Positions 8,901 to 18,031 are shown, numbered from the stretch's first letter. The stretch: 28,383 bases of DNA from Acanthaster planci (GCF_001949145.1 NW_019091644.1:266218-294600); one strand, 5' to 3'. Program-made: numbers and translations. The notes: a model not told the origin generated them from the sequence alone.

Positions 8901-11537
8901 CGTTTTGTTGGCAGCAACATGACTGTGATACTTGCAGTTTTATAATCGTTTTTCAACCAGCGCAGTGCGATTCCCACTGAAGGATACTCCGTCACAAGGA
9001 AAATTGCACCCTCCCTTGGTCCTGACTCCAGGAAAAGGAAGCGGTTCACCGTCCTACAAATCGTCCATGCTATCATCCTGCCTAATGTCCAATTCCAGCA
9101 TCCTTGTCTATTTATTCGGTGTTTTTTTCTATTTCAATCGCATTTTCTTTCACTCTCCCCTCTCCTCTAGGAACAGGTAGAGTTAAGTCAAGAAGAGATT
9201 CTCGCCGAGAAACTGAGGCAGCAGAAACTCCAAGAAGATTCAGATCTAGAGCTGGCGAAAGAGGCATTCGGTGAGCCAAAACGAGATCTTGAAATTCACT
9301 TGCATGTACAGATTGAGGATGCGAATGTGGTCCTCTTGACGCAATGCTGATTTGGCCAGTGCGACAAACTCGAACGGGTCCAACAAACTTTGGCATGTTC
9401 ACTTGTCCAGGTGTAACGGATGACATTAAAGGCAGGATAGACGCCATGCAGCCCCAGACGGCGGAGGAGTTTGAGGAATTCGCCAAGCTCTTGAAGGAGA
9501 AGCTCCAGCAATTAGAGAAATCACAGCACTATGTAGATATGCTCGACAATGTGTTTCAAGGATGCAGCTTAAGTTGTAAGTAGCAGATCTGTTAGACCCT
9601 AGGATGCAGAGATTAAACATTAATGAGGCCAGTCCACAGCTGCTGTTTTGTGTCTCCAAAGAACATCTTTTTTTACCCAAAAATCGCAAACCAGGATTCC
9701 AGCTCTGGTTATTTTTTTGTACCCGCAACTACGTAAAACTCACAAACCAGGAATCCAATGCTGGTTGGTTTTTTTCCCCACGACTTGTATTGTCACAGTC
9801 AATGCATCAAATCTTGTCAGACATTTCTACATCGGAGACACAACGTGGCCCTTTTTTTGATCACCCAGAGCTTGTAAGCACCCTTACCTGAAACAACTTT
9901 GAAAGGTGGGGCGTGAAGAAGTTTTGTTGTTTTAGCATTCAGCAAAAACCCATTTTATGCTCGCGTCTGCATTTGAGTAGAAAAAGTAAATAATTGCCAT
10001 CTTTATGGATTTCTTCAATTGACAGTGGAAGCAGATCAAGTCAAAAGACTAGGAGCAAATTTAACCGCGATATCTAACGAGAAAGCAAAAGCACTGAAGG
10101 TGAGTTCCTTCACAGTCTAGGAATTTGCAGAAGTTGTCCCGTTGGCCCCCAGCCATCATGCACCTGTGAGAATGTACTGTACATGTAACTCTGGGGTTTG
10201 ACTCGGTTTGGATAGGATCAGTGCTCAGGGCCTATCAGCTCTGAGTGGAACAGAAGAGGGTGTGGCTTTTTTTTTTGGTACTCACCACATAGGCGCACCA
10301 TGAGTCGCGCAAGTATACGGGCATTTGACGCAGAGCACAGTGAGTAGGCGTAACTAATTTACTCCGGCGTGCAAGGACCCACTTGTAACCGCATGTCTTT
10401 CTTTTGCCCATTGGGGGTGCACTTCAGCCCAGGTTGGATTACTTTGCGTGAGCTGAATTTCCTAATTTTAACAAAGAAGCACAAAGAGTGTGCCTTGTTC
10501 TTGGACAGTGTCGAATTTTAGAGGATGCCCAGGAAAAATCTGTAGTGGACTCGACTGGGACACAGTTGTTGAAGGTGGCAATCTCAGGACCTTTGCGGCA
10601 ACAGATCTAAGGCGTTCTTTTGGTCACCAAAAATATCGGCATCTAGAAAAACTGCTGCCTCCCGGACCCTACGAAAGCCTCTTGGAGCCGCCAAAGTTTG
10701 AATATCATCTTATGGCTCAAGATCAAAGAAAGAAATGGTCTCTGAATGGAAGCAATTTTTGTGGGATTCAGCTGTCAGTAAGCTCCTGTCTACCTAACCT
10801 CAGCTGACGTAACTGAAAAAAGTAATTGTGGTTTTCATATTCATGGAAACGCGCGGCAAAGAATGGGGAGCGGAAAGTGACTTGTCACAAAAGTGACGTC
10901 GAAAACGGGCAGTGTTGTGTTTCACCTCCAGCTACACCACAGGGAGGTCATACCTCTCACTCACTCTTGGGTACATGTATGTCTATAAATAAGGGGCCTG
11001 ATTGTTTCTTGTCCCTGTCACGTCTGACACAGGATTTTGAAAGTTCAGAACACATCTTCTGATTTAATTATATATAACAGTTTTGCCCTTACCCGTTGTA
11101 TATTAAATAAGCANCTAGTGCAGATGTCTGAACCATTCGACCACCGAGCTTGCCGGGGTCGGTTGGCCGGTCCGCGTCAAGTGAAGCAGCGGGTACCGCG
11201 AACTATTTCTGATTTCCAAGAGTGATGAATTAATGCATACTACCTGCCAAACAAATAGAAATGCATGTAGATGGAAAACAATTTCAGGGATGTTTCCTTG
11301 TCAAATTTCACAGGTCAGGCGTAACAGGGTAACAGGTGTGAAAATGTCCCACTTTTGGACCCCAAATCTATAGAATGACCCTCTTTTGTTGCATCGTTTC
11401 AATGCTGATTTCTATTCCAGGCTTCCAAATCAAAGAAGAAAGGTAAAAAGGCGGCGTTAGCGGGTAGCGGGAAGGCCGGCAAAGGTCTGGATGACTATGA
11501 GGACGCTGGCTATGACGACATGGATGATTTCATTTGA
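2922..11537 (+). CDS. EIF3J: Eukaryotic translation initiation factor 3 subunit J (eIF3j), six exons, N-terminus missing
   Basis: Six exons (2922-2979, 8122-8225, 9171-9270, 9411-9575, 10026-10099, 11421-11537) join in frame through GT-AG introns of phase 1, 0, 1, 1, 0 into 205 residues ending at TGA 11535-11537. eIF3j is a loosely bound eIF3 subunit that contacts the 40S decoding site and mRNA entry channel. Seen in order: an acidic segment with one Trp (WDESDEEKKEE), the part that in human eIF3j binds the eIF3b RRM; a Lys/Glu-rich helix; the family core EEILAEKLRQQKLQEDSDLELAKEAFG; EFAKLLKEKLQQLEKSQHY; a Lys-rich run; and an acidic, Asp/Tyr-rich tail ending DDMDDFI, where human ends in a similar EDFM. 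Human eIF3j has about 258 residues, so some 50 N-terminal residues are missing, and no start exon was found in 1-2921. The family call is very secure; the exon 1 location is inferred. Confidence 0.95.
4128..4146 (+). repeat. (GGATT)n microsatellite
   Basis: Almost four tandem GGATT units lie within the LINE relic, between the RT start and the linker, and probably arose after insertion. Confidence 0.8.
4203..4220. repeat. Short GC-rich hairpin
   Basis: CGCCACCG and its exact inverse CGGTGGCG are separated by 2 bp. It lies in the LINE relic; no function is evident. Confidence 0.7.
4421..4437 (+). repeat. C17 homopolymer
   Basis: Seventeen consecutive C bases inside the antisense LINE relic. 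The length may be unreliable in the assembly. Confidence 0.85.
5078..5522. mobile_element. Non-autonomous inverted-repeat DNA transposon (MITE) with TA target duplication
   Basis: The element is 445 bp. Its 36-bp terminal inverted repeats begin TGTGACC and end GGGTAATAAGTCACC internally; left 5078-5113 and right 5487-5522 match at 32 of 36 positions. It is flanked by TA on both sides (5076-5077 and 5523-5524). The flanking LINE sequence gives an internal check: without the element and one TA, the antisense frame runs on from DVPD to IVKV, as expected in the LINE. The interior is AT-rich with no transposase frame. The TA duplication fits the Tc1/mariner superfamily, but the TIR was not matched to any named family. 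Confidence 0.88.
6160..7019 (+). mobile_element. Possible retroposed segment ending in an A11 tract
   Basis: This part of the EIF3J intron has a GC content and sequence texture unlike its surroundings and ends in an A11 tract (7009-7019), as a LINE or SINE 3' end would on the + strand. Open frames (minus 6377-6811, plus 6598-6855) match nothing I recognise. No target duplication was found, and a chance A-run is possible. It might also be the far 5' part of the antisense LINE. Confidence 0.25.
7337..7446. repeat. Cluster of GGTACC and TACATG palindromes
   Basis: Within 110 bp there are three GGGTACCGG blocks and two TACATG arrays (one with three consecutive units, one with two), so most of the segment can fold back or pair with itself. 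It lies in the 5.1-kb EIF3J intron. Confidence 0.75.
8122..8225 (+). CDS. EIF3J: EIF3J exon: Lys/Glu-rich helix
   Basis: Acceptor TTTTTGTCGTAG and donor GTAAAA, entering in phase 1 and leaving in phase 0. The 34 complete codons encode a highly charged helix (KKKKSLEATLKAKEEKRKK...) matching the basic coiled stretch before the conserved core in animal eIF3j proteins. Composition alone would be weak evidence; the frame continuity with both neighbouring exons makes it firm. Confidence 0.92.
8310..8590 (+). repeat. Degenerate CA-rich minisatellite
   Basis: Variants of AACCTGCCAACCCCA and AACCTTGTCAACCCCAT recur many times with period drift, giving a strand-biased A/C-rich block with few G. It lies in the EIF3J intron 8226-9170, directly after the exon. 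The 80-codon minus-strand frame across it (8401-8643) is a by-product of the repeats. Confidence 0.6.
8652..8734. repeat. Imperfect inverted repeat
   Basis: CTAGAGCTAGGTCTAGGTC (about 8653-8671) and an imperfect inverse near 8714-8734 are separated by about 42 bp. It could be a foldback or the end of a small element. It lies in an EIF3J intron. Confidence 0.45.
8840..9011 (-). repeat. Dispersed ~175-bp repeat, copy 1
   Basis: Read on the minus strand, this segment aligns along most of its length with 20838-21016. Shared blocks include GCAATTTTCCT, CTGCCAACAAAA, ACCAACATGGCTC, and GAGGGGGTGCTTCTG followed by TCAAGGCG. Spacing is conserved within a few bases. It lies in an EIF3J intron; the other copy is in the tetraspanin gene in the opposite orientation. 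No TIR, tail or coding content was recognised, so the class is unknown. Confidence 0.8.
9171..9270 (+). CDS. EIF3J: EIF3J exon: conserved core helix
   Basis: The acceptor has a long pyrimidine tract (CTCTCCCCTCTCCTCTAG) and the donor is GTGAGC. The exon encodes 33 residues and one base of a Gly codon. LAEKLRQQKLQEDSDLELAK is almost identical to the most conserved segment of the family (human LADKLRLKKLQEESDLELAK) and is the single best diagnostic of the gene. Confidence 0.96.
9411..9575 (+). CDS. EIF3J: EIF3J exon: core helices
   Basis: The acceptor is ACTTGTCCAG and the donor GTAAGT; the intron before it is only 140 bp. It encodes VTDDIKGRIDAMQPQTAEEF, EEFAKLLKEKLQQLEKSQHY and VDMLDNVFQGCSLS. 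These correspond to human IDAMNPSSRDDFTEFGKLLKDKI...YEKSLYY and the ISLE strand-helix that follows. Phase 1 at both ends. Confidence 0.95.
9687..9766 (+). repeat. Two direct copies of a small stem-loop unit
   Basis: AAACCAGG-ATTCC...CTGGTT occurs at 9687-9710 and again at about 9744-9766, each followed by a T-run. In each copy AACCAG can pair with CTGGTT. It lies in an EIF3J intron. Confidence 0.6.
10026..10099 (+). CDS. EIF3J: EIF3J exon: late core
   Basis: Acceptor CTTCAATTGACAG, donor GTGAGT. A split Leu codon is completed and 24 residues follow (EADQVKRLGANLTAISNEKA...), matching the human segment SLEIDDLKKITNSLTVLCSEKQ in length and pattern. It leaves in phase 0. Confidence 0.92.
10490..10807 (+). 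other. Unassigned open frame in EIF3J intron
   Basis: A 105-codon frame with a fairly normal amino-acid mix (DLRRSFGHQKYRHLEKLLPP, EPPKFEYHLMAQDQRKKWSL) lies between two EIF3J exons. I do not recognise it, no good splice context marks it as an exon, and it may be chance or a fragment of an old element. Confidence 0.12.
11114..11114. other. Ambiguous base (N)
   Basis: A single undetermined base lies in the last EIF3J intron. It affects no exon. Confidence 0.95.
11421..11537 (+). CDS. EIF3J: EIF3J last exon: Lys-rich run, acidic tail and stop
   Basis: Acceptor TTTCTATTCCAG. Thirty-eight residues and a TGA follow: a basic run (SKSKKKGKK), an Ala/Gly linker, and an acidic tail DDYEDAGYDDMDDFI. 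This layout of basic linker then Asp/Tyr-rich tail is the standard eIF3j C-terminus. The final residue is Ile where vertebrates have Met. Confidence 0.94.
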   Translation, partial: ASKSKKKGKKAALAGSGKAGKGLDDYEDAGYDDMDDFI

Positions 11538-11676
11538 TGCTTACAATCGAGGTATTTCTCTCACTGAGAACATACGGCAATATAGATCTATTATGTAAAG
11601 TTGACTTGTATTTTGGTTTTTCTAAAATATAAAAATGAGAAGCTGAGTAAAAATCGGTTATCATAGTGCTGCGCTG

Positions 11677-11701
11677 CAAACAAACAAACAAACAAACAAA
11701 C
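11677..11701 (+). repeat. (CAAA)n microsatellite
   Basis: Six tandem CAAA units lie about 140 bp after the EIF3J stop codon, probably inside the 3' UTR. Confidence 0.9.
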
Positions 11702-12956
11702 CAAGTCGGGATGAGGTTCTTGAGATAGTCGGGAGTACAGTGTAGAGAGGCTATGTGTACATGTATGTCCATTTCGGAGATATTGTTGGTTTGTCGCAGG
11801 CACCGTTGAGCCCAGAGTGCCCGCGGAAAGTTCCCTGTCTCCGCAGTTAGAGTTTGAACAAACTATAACAAATTCGTACTCCGACTTTACTTTGCTTTTC
11901 TACAGACATGTACGTAAACCCTCTTAAAGGTTTGTGAAATGTGTAATTCAGGAACATTATAGGGCAAGTTGGAGCGTCAACTCTAGTTACCCTGGGGTTG
12001 ACCACTGTGAGTGGACGGTTGGACTGACGTACATGTAAGCACTGGTAGGTCACCAGTTGCCACTAGACACTGGGGCACGGTTGAATCAGTGGATTTCAGA
12101 ATCCTTGTTCATCTTTTCAAGTGCATGCACAGAGAGAACCGTGAAGATGTTTTGAGTGCATTAACTGATTCGACAAAGGTCTGCAGAAGTGGACTTCCTT
12201 GCACATGCGCATTGGGACGAAGAAAGCGATTGACCAGTGGTGCAACTTTAGTTCGCGCTCTAACTCGCTAGATTTTTGGGTACAGAATCGCCGCACATGT
12301 TCGTACATCCGTAGTTATGGCAAGTACATGTATGTTGCTAGCCAGTGTGTGCAATAATCGGCTCTGGACTGGTGGGCTTTCTTATCAGTAGGTGCGGTAG
12401 CACAGTACTTCACCCATAACCAGAGACCTCCCCGGTAGTGCCAGGATATTTGGCGAACTTCATCACAAATGTCACTTGTGGGGCGTACGCAAAACACTAT
12501 TGCTGAAAAGCCTTTGTATGTCCTGCTACACGTGCACACGACCCAACCGCAACAATTACAAATTTGAAGGAAAAAAAAAAAGCACACCAAAAATACAACT
12601 TTGGAATCTTTACAAAAGCCCTTTTTCAGCCCAATGTGAAGTGTGCCCTCCATGTGGAAAATGGGTGTGCCGATGACGAGAAGGCGCCGCAGGAAGGCAC
12701 GTCAAAAAATTTGCCGGTGAAAACAACCAAAAAAGTCCCAAAACTCTGCCCGTTGTGTTTCGAACGAGTGCGGAGAGACACTGCGCCCCAGTAACAAGTG
12801 GTCATTGTTTTTATCTGTCTGTGTCATTCGAATCGCTTGTTGGCAATCCGGAATTTTGCGTGTTTCCCGTCTCGGCCAGCCACAGTGACCGTTCAAGTTT
12901 ATTTTATTTTGAGAACAACTTCTCTTTCCTTAAAATGGGGACAAAGCAATCACAGC

Positions 12957-12990
12957 GAGAACAAGCTGCCACTTAAGGTAGCTTGTTCTC
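12957..12990. repeat. Foldback hairpin 1
   Basis: GAGAACAAGCT (12957-12967) and its exact inverse AGCTTGTTCTC (12980-12990) flank a 12-bp loop that itself contains CTTAAG. With one mismatch the stem extends to 14 bp. It stands immediately before a second, longer foldback. Confidence 0.85.
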
Positions 12991-13006
12991 CCCCCTGTAT
13001 GTAAGT

Positions 13007-13068
13007 AATGTACTGATTTCCCCCCCCCCTCTATAAGGACTTATAAGGGGGGGGGAAATCAGTACATT
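13007..13068. repeat. Foldback hairpin 2 with C10/G9 stem
   Basis: AATGTACTGATTT (13007-13019) and its exact inverse AAATCAGTACATT (13056-13068) enclose a C10 run facing a G9 run and an inner TATAAG/CTTATA pairing with a 2-bp loop. About 28 of 30 positions per arm can pair. It could be a foldback element, a structured 3' UTR element, or a cloning or sequencing artefact. Confidence 0.85.
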
Positions 13069-14386
13069 TAGCTCAAAAATTTAAATAATAGTCGTGGACT
13101 TGTTGGCATAAATCATTCGCCATTTTGTATAAGTAGGCTTGCTATCAGCCTGTAATATAAATGAAACAAAACAGTGCTTAATTGTACATAAAACTCACAT
13201 GTCAAGATCGGTAATTGAAATATCTCAAATACGTGAAGCATGTACACTTTTATTGTGAGTTGAAAACTGGAATATACATGTAAATTTTCCATTGTGTCTA
13301 TGACATCTCCTCGTGGCGTACACACAGGCTACCTCAAGGTCTCAGAAAGCAAGTTCATGCAATGTTTGGGAATTACCCGGGCATACATTTGCATAACTCA
13401 TCAGTTAATAGTCAAGGGTAGACAGTCCAGTAAACTCAGGCCATTGTTGCTGTTAGGTTTCCTGGAACAGCTCTTCGTGTCTTGCGTTTAGTTTTCTCTG
13501 TCGTAAGCCGTATCATTTCTAGTTTATACAAAAGTGCATCCTAATTGCCGCTTGCCACTTATCCAGTTGCTCTTTAGAATTGAAGTGGTGTAAAGTTTGG
13601 GGGTTTTACCTGCCTATTTTGTTGAAAGATGCCACAGTCTTGTTCAATCTACAGTAGTGCACATCACTTTTATTTAACCCTGCTTTTGCTGCACCAGTCA
13701 TAGACAGTCAAAAATGCCTTCCACTTGTCCCTCTAGAGTACAGGGACATACATGTATCATAATGTCATTGACTGATGTCGACGGATAGGATAACTGTGTC
13801 AAGAATGCATCTTTGCATAGGAGGATAATGGTTTGCTTTTGTGTTTACTCCCTAGTTATTATTGCAAACTAAGGCAACTAGAAATGCCAGGACCTGAACT
13901 GTTCTTGTTCATTTGTTGCTTGATGGTCGACAGTTGTCATCATTCTTGTCTTTAGTATCCTGTATTTGTGTAGGTTGAACACAGATGCAATGGTGTGTCT
14001 GGCTGTCACTGCACATGTATATCGGAGCAACGTTCAACATGTTCAATTCTGAAACTTACTGACGCAATTTCTGTGGAAAAGCCACTTTGAAAAAAAAAAA
14101 ACAATTTGTACTGCCATTTAAAGTTTCTTACTGTACATGTATTCTCCTACTTGTTTGGTAAGAGTCAACTGGTCTCATGATCTCCCCAAAAACCGCACCA
14201 AATATTTCACCCGTCAAATGCTGGTACTACGGTGGATGTTGACGTGTCTGTGCTGAAGCAAAGATTGCATGGTGCTTTTCTCCCACATTAAGTGCACTTT
14301 ACCGTTGTCTAACATGTGCTTGCCTGCTGACAGTGTGGCTATTGTGAATGGGGGCGGGGCCATACCCCCTCTTTTCTGAGGAGGAT

Positions 14387-14392
14387 AATAAA
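14387..14392 (+). terminator. Candidate poly(A) signal AATAAA
   Basis: First canonical hexamer downstream of the EIF3J stop, 2.85 kb away. Use is unproven. Confidence 0.25.
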
Positions 14393-14715
14393 AGGAATTG
14401 TTTTTAATTTAAATCATTTCCCATCCTTCCAAATCATTGAAAATGACCCAAAATGTACAAATAGCTTCAAACGTAAGTGTTACCCTCAGAAGGGCCATAA
14501 AATTAATATCCAACAAATCTGAAACCACCCTCCCTCCCCATTTTGGCCCCCAAAACTTTTGTTCTCGTCCACCCTCAATCCCTACCGAACTCCGTCAGCA
14601 AGCAATTCCGTCTGTTTTTAGTGGTGGTTGGTCGATTTGTGTCATGGGGGTGGCAAGTTGAAACAGCACAATTTGAGCGGTCCATCGTTTGGAGAATATT
14701 TGATCATGTCCAAGT

Positions 14716-14721
14716 AATAAA
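14716..14721 (+). terminator. Candidate poly(A) signal AATAAA
   Basis: Second canonical hexamer, followed by GT-rich sequence (GTTATGTGT) suited to a downstream element. It is a candidate 3' end for a long EIF3J transcript. Confidence 0.25.
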
Positions 14722-14889
14722 GTTATGTGTAACAACAACTTGTGGTACGTATGCAAGTCATCCGTTTTTGCATCATGTAATGTTGGTTTAACCTTAAAAG
14801 GGTCAGGGGCGGAATCCGCTTCCCCCCCTACATTTTCCGATATCGCCGCAGTGTTTTCTTCAGGAACTGAGCCTTCAGGGGTGCGTTGG

Positions 14890-15095
14890 AGCGAGCTACT
14901 CGCGTGATTACACGAGTCTACTCCTGACCGCTCGAACGGCTGGAGTACGACCCGAGGGTTGGCGAGAGTATACTCTCGCTATAGGGGAAGGGTATACTCC
15001 TGTATAACCCTATATGCTCCCGAGTGTAATGCGCACGCGTCCTACTCGTGTTAACAGGAGTAACCGCGCAAACGCACCCTAGGAGTAGAGTATTT
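14890..15095. repeat. TACTC/GAGTA motif cluster with an 18-bp perfect palindrome
   Basis: About ten TACTC or GAGTA motifs occur in 200 bp, several inside longer related units (TACTCGCGTGATTACAC near 14896, TACTCCTGTATAACCC near 14995, TACTCGTGTTAACAGG near 15042). GCGAGAGTATACTCTCGC at 14962-14979 is a perfect 18-bp palindrome. The segment is CpG-richer than its flanks. It could be a compact protein-binding array or a decayed repeat. Confidence 0.7.
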
Positions 15096-15577
15096 TGTAT
15101 GAACAAGGCCAATTTTTCCGAGACGTGACAGCCAAATATATCACATGCGCTTTTTTCCACTGCCGTGCTCAATGCACGCGGCTGGCTCGTGTGTAGCATT
15201 GAACTTTGAATGGTCATAACAAAAAAAAAACATACGCCTGATTGGTTTCAAACGTCATAAAGAGTATTTTTATAGTCATAAAATTCCCCCCCCCAAAAAA
15301 AAATCGAGTTTGGCAAGGCCGAGTTCTTAAGGGGACGGAATCCCTCTCCCTGGCTGTGAGATGGGCCAAAATTGCCCGGCTCATTGAGGGTTTTAAGTTC
15401 TCTTTGAAAATGAATACAAACATTGTGAGATTCAGTAATTTATATACAAATATCGTGTACTGTATATTTAGTCTAATGATGTCATAGACTTTTTTGATGT
15501 CTATGAATGGGGCACGTGGCATTAACAAAGTAGTAATCAACAGAGGGCGGCAAGTGAGCTGCATCCGAGCTGCACTG

Positions 15578-15727
15578 TTAATTGACGATACTCAGTCCGG
15601 GGACACGCTGGCAGTAGTTGGAGCCGTAGCTCATTTCGGACATGGCCTCGGCTTTGTCTCCATCTTCGTCCTCAGTCTTCAGTAAAGTCCCAGAGTTGAA
15701 CCGTGAAGCCAAGCAGCAGTAGGAATA
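15578..15727 (-). CDS. Possible terminal exon of an unidentified minus-strand gene
   Basis: The minus strand is open for 49 codons before TAA at 15578-15580. The last thirty or so codons look coding: an acidic start (KTEDEDGDKAEA), then MSEMSYGSNYCQRVPGLSIVN, with mostly C or G in third positions, unlike nearby chance frames. A TGA lies just upstream (15728-15730), so an acceptor within the frame would be needed; the only candidate noted, TTTACTGAAG, is weak. No partner exons were found to the right. It could be a pseudogene scrap or chance. No family was recognised. Confidence 0.2.
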   Translation of the reverse strand, partial: YSYCCLASRFNSGTLLKTEDEDGDKAEAMSEMSYGSNYCQRVPGLSIVN

Positions 15728-16496
15728 TCAATTGTAGGCTGATGGAACCTTGAGGCAACGACTTGGTAAAAGCCCAGGGCTAATGAACGGCGCATCACTG
15801 GGTCATGATGTACCCTGCTCACTAACATTAAGATATGTTTTTTTTATCAGGGAAACTTGGTTTAGCTCGTAGATAGGAATGGATTTGAGATGGACTGAAC
15901 CTCAGTGGTCCATTATTTAAAACGGCGTTTCTCATATTCCTCTATAAAGAAGGCTGACAGGAACCAGACTACTGCACATGAGAGCATGGTACCTCGTGTC
16001 GCCTTAGATTCATGAGCTGTGAAAGCACTTCTCGGGACCCACTTGGCTTTGTTTCCCATGGGTCATTTGTGCTCCAAGACGAAAGCCAATCTCATGCCTA
16101 TCTTGTTGACCATAGGAAAGTGGCACGTAGATCTATGGGTAAATGTAAGTCTGTGGGCGCATGTGCAGTTATTTGGCCGAAAATGTCTGCCACATTCCCA
16201 TAAGGGCTTAACAGACCGAATTGTGTTTTCTACGGTGGTTGTATGGAGAGAGTGGTCACCTGTTTTTTGTTTTTTTTCCGAAATGGCCCCATGCTTAAAG
16301 GGACCTACAGATCTAGACCGTTGTTTGTTGTCGGTAAATATGTCATGTGGACACTGCTTAAGATGTTACTTTACTCTTGACTTTACTCTTAAAATTGCCT
16401 TTTGATTTTCCATTAAAATGAGTGAATTTGAGCAGATATGTACTTCTTTTGCATATTGTAAGTTGCTGGCTCGCTGCCTGACTAGCTCTAACAACA

Positions 16497-16508
16497 CCCC
16501 CCCCCCCC
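16497..16508 (+). repeat. C12 homopolymer
   Basis: Simple run in intergenic DNA; the length may be imprecise. Confidence 0.85.
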
Positions 16509-17199
16509 AGTCAGCCCCGTTGGATCCATCCCCAGACCCTTAACCCCAGTCCTGAACTGTTGGGCGATTTTCATCAGTGTGACTATGTTTTCCCACAAAA
16601 AAGCAACTCGTCATCCTGACTGTGTTTTGTCGGCTGGGCAAGCAAGAACATGCTATTGCGCCTCTTACAAATCGTCTTCATACAGGATGGCGAAATTATG
16701 TTTCAACTTCTACTTTTTAATAGACGACTTGTAAAATCTTGTTAACGTAACAATGATGACATCCGAGGAAAGAGATTATTTAGTGCTGCCTGCAATGAAT
16801 ATGTCCCGTTCGATTGACCCTGATAACTGTTTACGCCTGCTGGTACATCAAAATACAGTCCCAAAACTGAATCAGCCTTGGAGATGCTGAGTCAATTCGT
16901 CCACAACTTTGACGAAATCTGGCGGCCTTCTCAGACACGAACGAAACCTCAGACGCTGTGAGGCCGCTCCCTGTTACGGTCCCCAGTGGCACGTCATCGG
17001 ACGATTCAAAGTAAATCTACTTGCCAAGATAAGGATCCGATCGGAAAGGGGCACCTGTCGTCACGATGAGTCAGACCAAAAATTCAATCTCGAGCCACAC
17101 TGAGGCGAATTGACACAAGCATTTGCGCATTTGCCCCATTGCACGAGCTTGTGTAATAAACGTCCGTAGTTATCTGGAGTTCAAAGCCCAGGCATTTGT

Positions 17200-17237
17200 A
17201 GAGACAGGCGGTGATTTTCTAGTTCACAAGAGCAAAG
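17200..17237 (+). other. Likely end of an untranslated first exon of the tetraspanin gene
   Basis: A strong donor (AGCAAAG then GTGAGTG) at 17238 lies upstream of a perfect acceptor (CAATTCTTGTTTCAG, ending 17915) that opens the exon containing the start codon. Together they suggest a 678-bp intron in the 5' UTR. The left edge of this exon cannot be set from sequence; 17200 is arbitrary. Confidence 0.4.
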
Positions 17238-17915
17238 GTGAGTGTATACCAGTTTCCTTTGTATTTCTTTTGTGACGTAGGCGTAGCCGAGGGGACAGTA
17301 GAAAGTAAGGCCGAACGCAAACTGCTACAATTTCTAAAGCAAAATCGAGTCGCTGATAGAAGTAAACAGAATATAGTGAAATGGACTGTAAACAAAATGT
17401 GGTTTTCTCCGAAGTGTCAAGCTTGTTTGAAGAGTTTTATGACAATCGATATTGTACCGCCTAGTACATCAAATATGCATCAAGAGATTTCAAGGCGACT
17501 GTCAAGTTTCGCTCCATCAAAAGACTTTAAGATGACAGACATTCAAAGCAGACGTGTATTTTTAACTTTTCTCGTTTTGTTTCAAACTCAGGGCAGTCGG
17601 AAATAGAGCAATCTCCAGCTCTCTCATGCCAAGAGGAAATGAATACAGGAAAGGCTCGATTATTATTTCGTCACATTTAACGTACCCAAAATAATGGGCT
17701 ATTGACGGTGACACCGTCGGCGCCTGGGTCGTGTAGATTCTATAATTATATATACATGTATACTTTCTCAGCCGTTGGAGGAAATTCAGGAAAGTGCGAA
17801 AATGTAAGCCTTTGAAGTTTCATGGTGTAGTCGACTGATAGGTCCTTCCATGCGCTGGACGCGGGATAAAGCCATTTTTTATCACTTTCTCACCCACGTT
17901 CAATTCTTGTTTCAG

Positions 17916-18031
17916 ACACATCGAGAGGGCGCTGCACAGAGAAGGGAGCCGCAGTAGCTGTGATTCTTTTCACCATGGGGATGCGAGACTGTGCGAAGAG
18001 TGTTCTTTTCATTTTCAACCTGCTGTTTTTC
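17916..18031 (+). CDS. Tetraspanin first coding exon (5' UTR plus residues 1-19)
   Basis: The acceptor CTTGTTTCAG ends at 17915. The 59 bp before ATG 17975-17977 are open in frame, but the Met start in a perfect Kozak context gives the usual short cytoplasmic N-terminus (MGMRDCAKS) before TM1. The second Met (residue 3) is an alternative. Donor GTGAGT follows Phe19 in mid-TM1, a common tetraspanin intron site. Coding part: 17975-18031. Confidence 0.9.

Larger units (their letters stand above)
11538..17237. other. EIF3J 3' UTR and intergenic region
   Basis: No canonical poly(A) signal lies close to the EIF3J stop. The first AATAAA hexamers on the + strand are at 14387-14392 and 14716-14721, so either the 3' UTR is about 3 kb or a variant signal is used, for example the AATATA-like stretch near 11625. 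The rest holds simple repeats, the hairpins, the TACTC cluster and a possible minus-strand exon described separately. Frames such as 12564-12794 and 16019-16405 look like chance. Confidence 0.5.

Noticed and set aside
12564-12794. 76-codon frame with CPLCFERVRRD, suggesting a zinc-binding protein
   Set aside because: A single CxxC is not enough; it starts in an A-run and has no splice sites or conserved partner cysteines.
17238-17606. 122-codon frame upstream of the tetraspanin start
   Set aside because: It begins exactly at a strong splice donor and is best explained as part of a 5' UTR intron; AT-rich codon use and no recognised domain.
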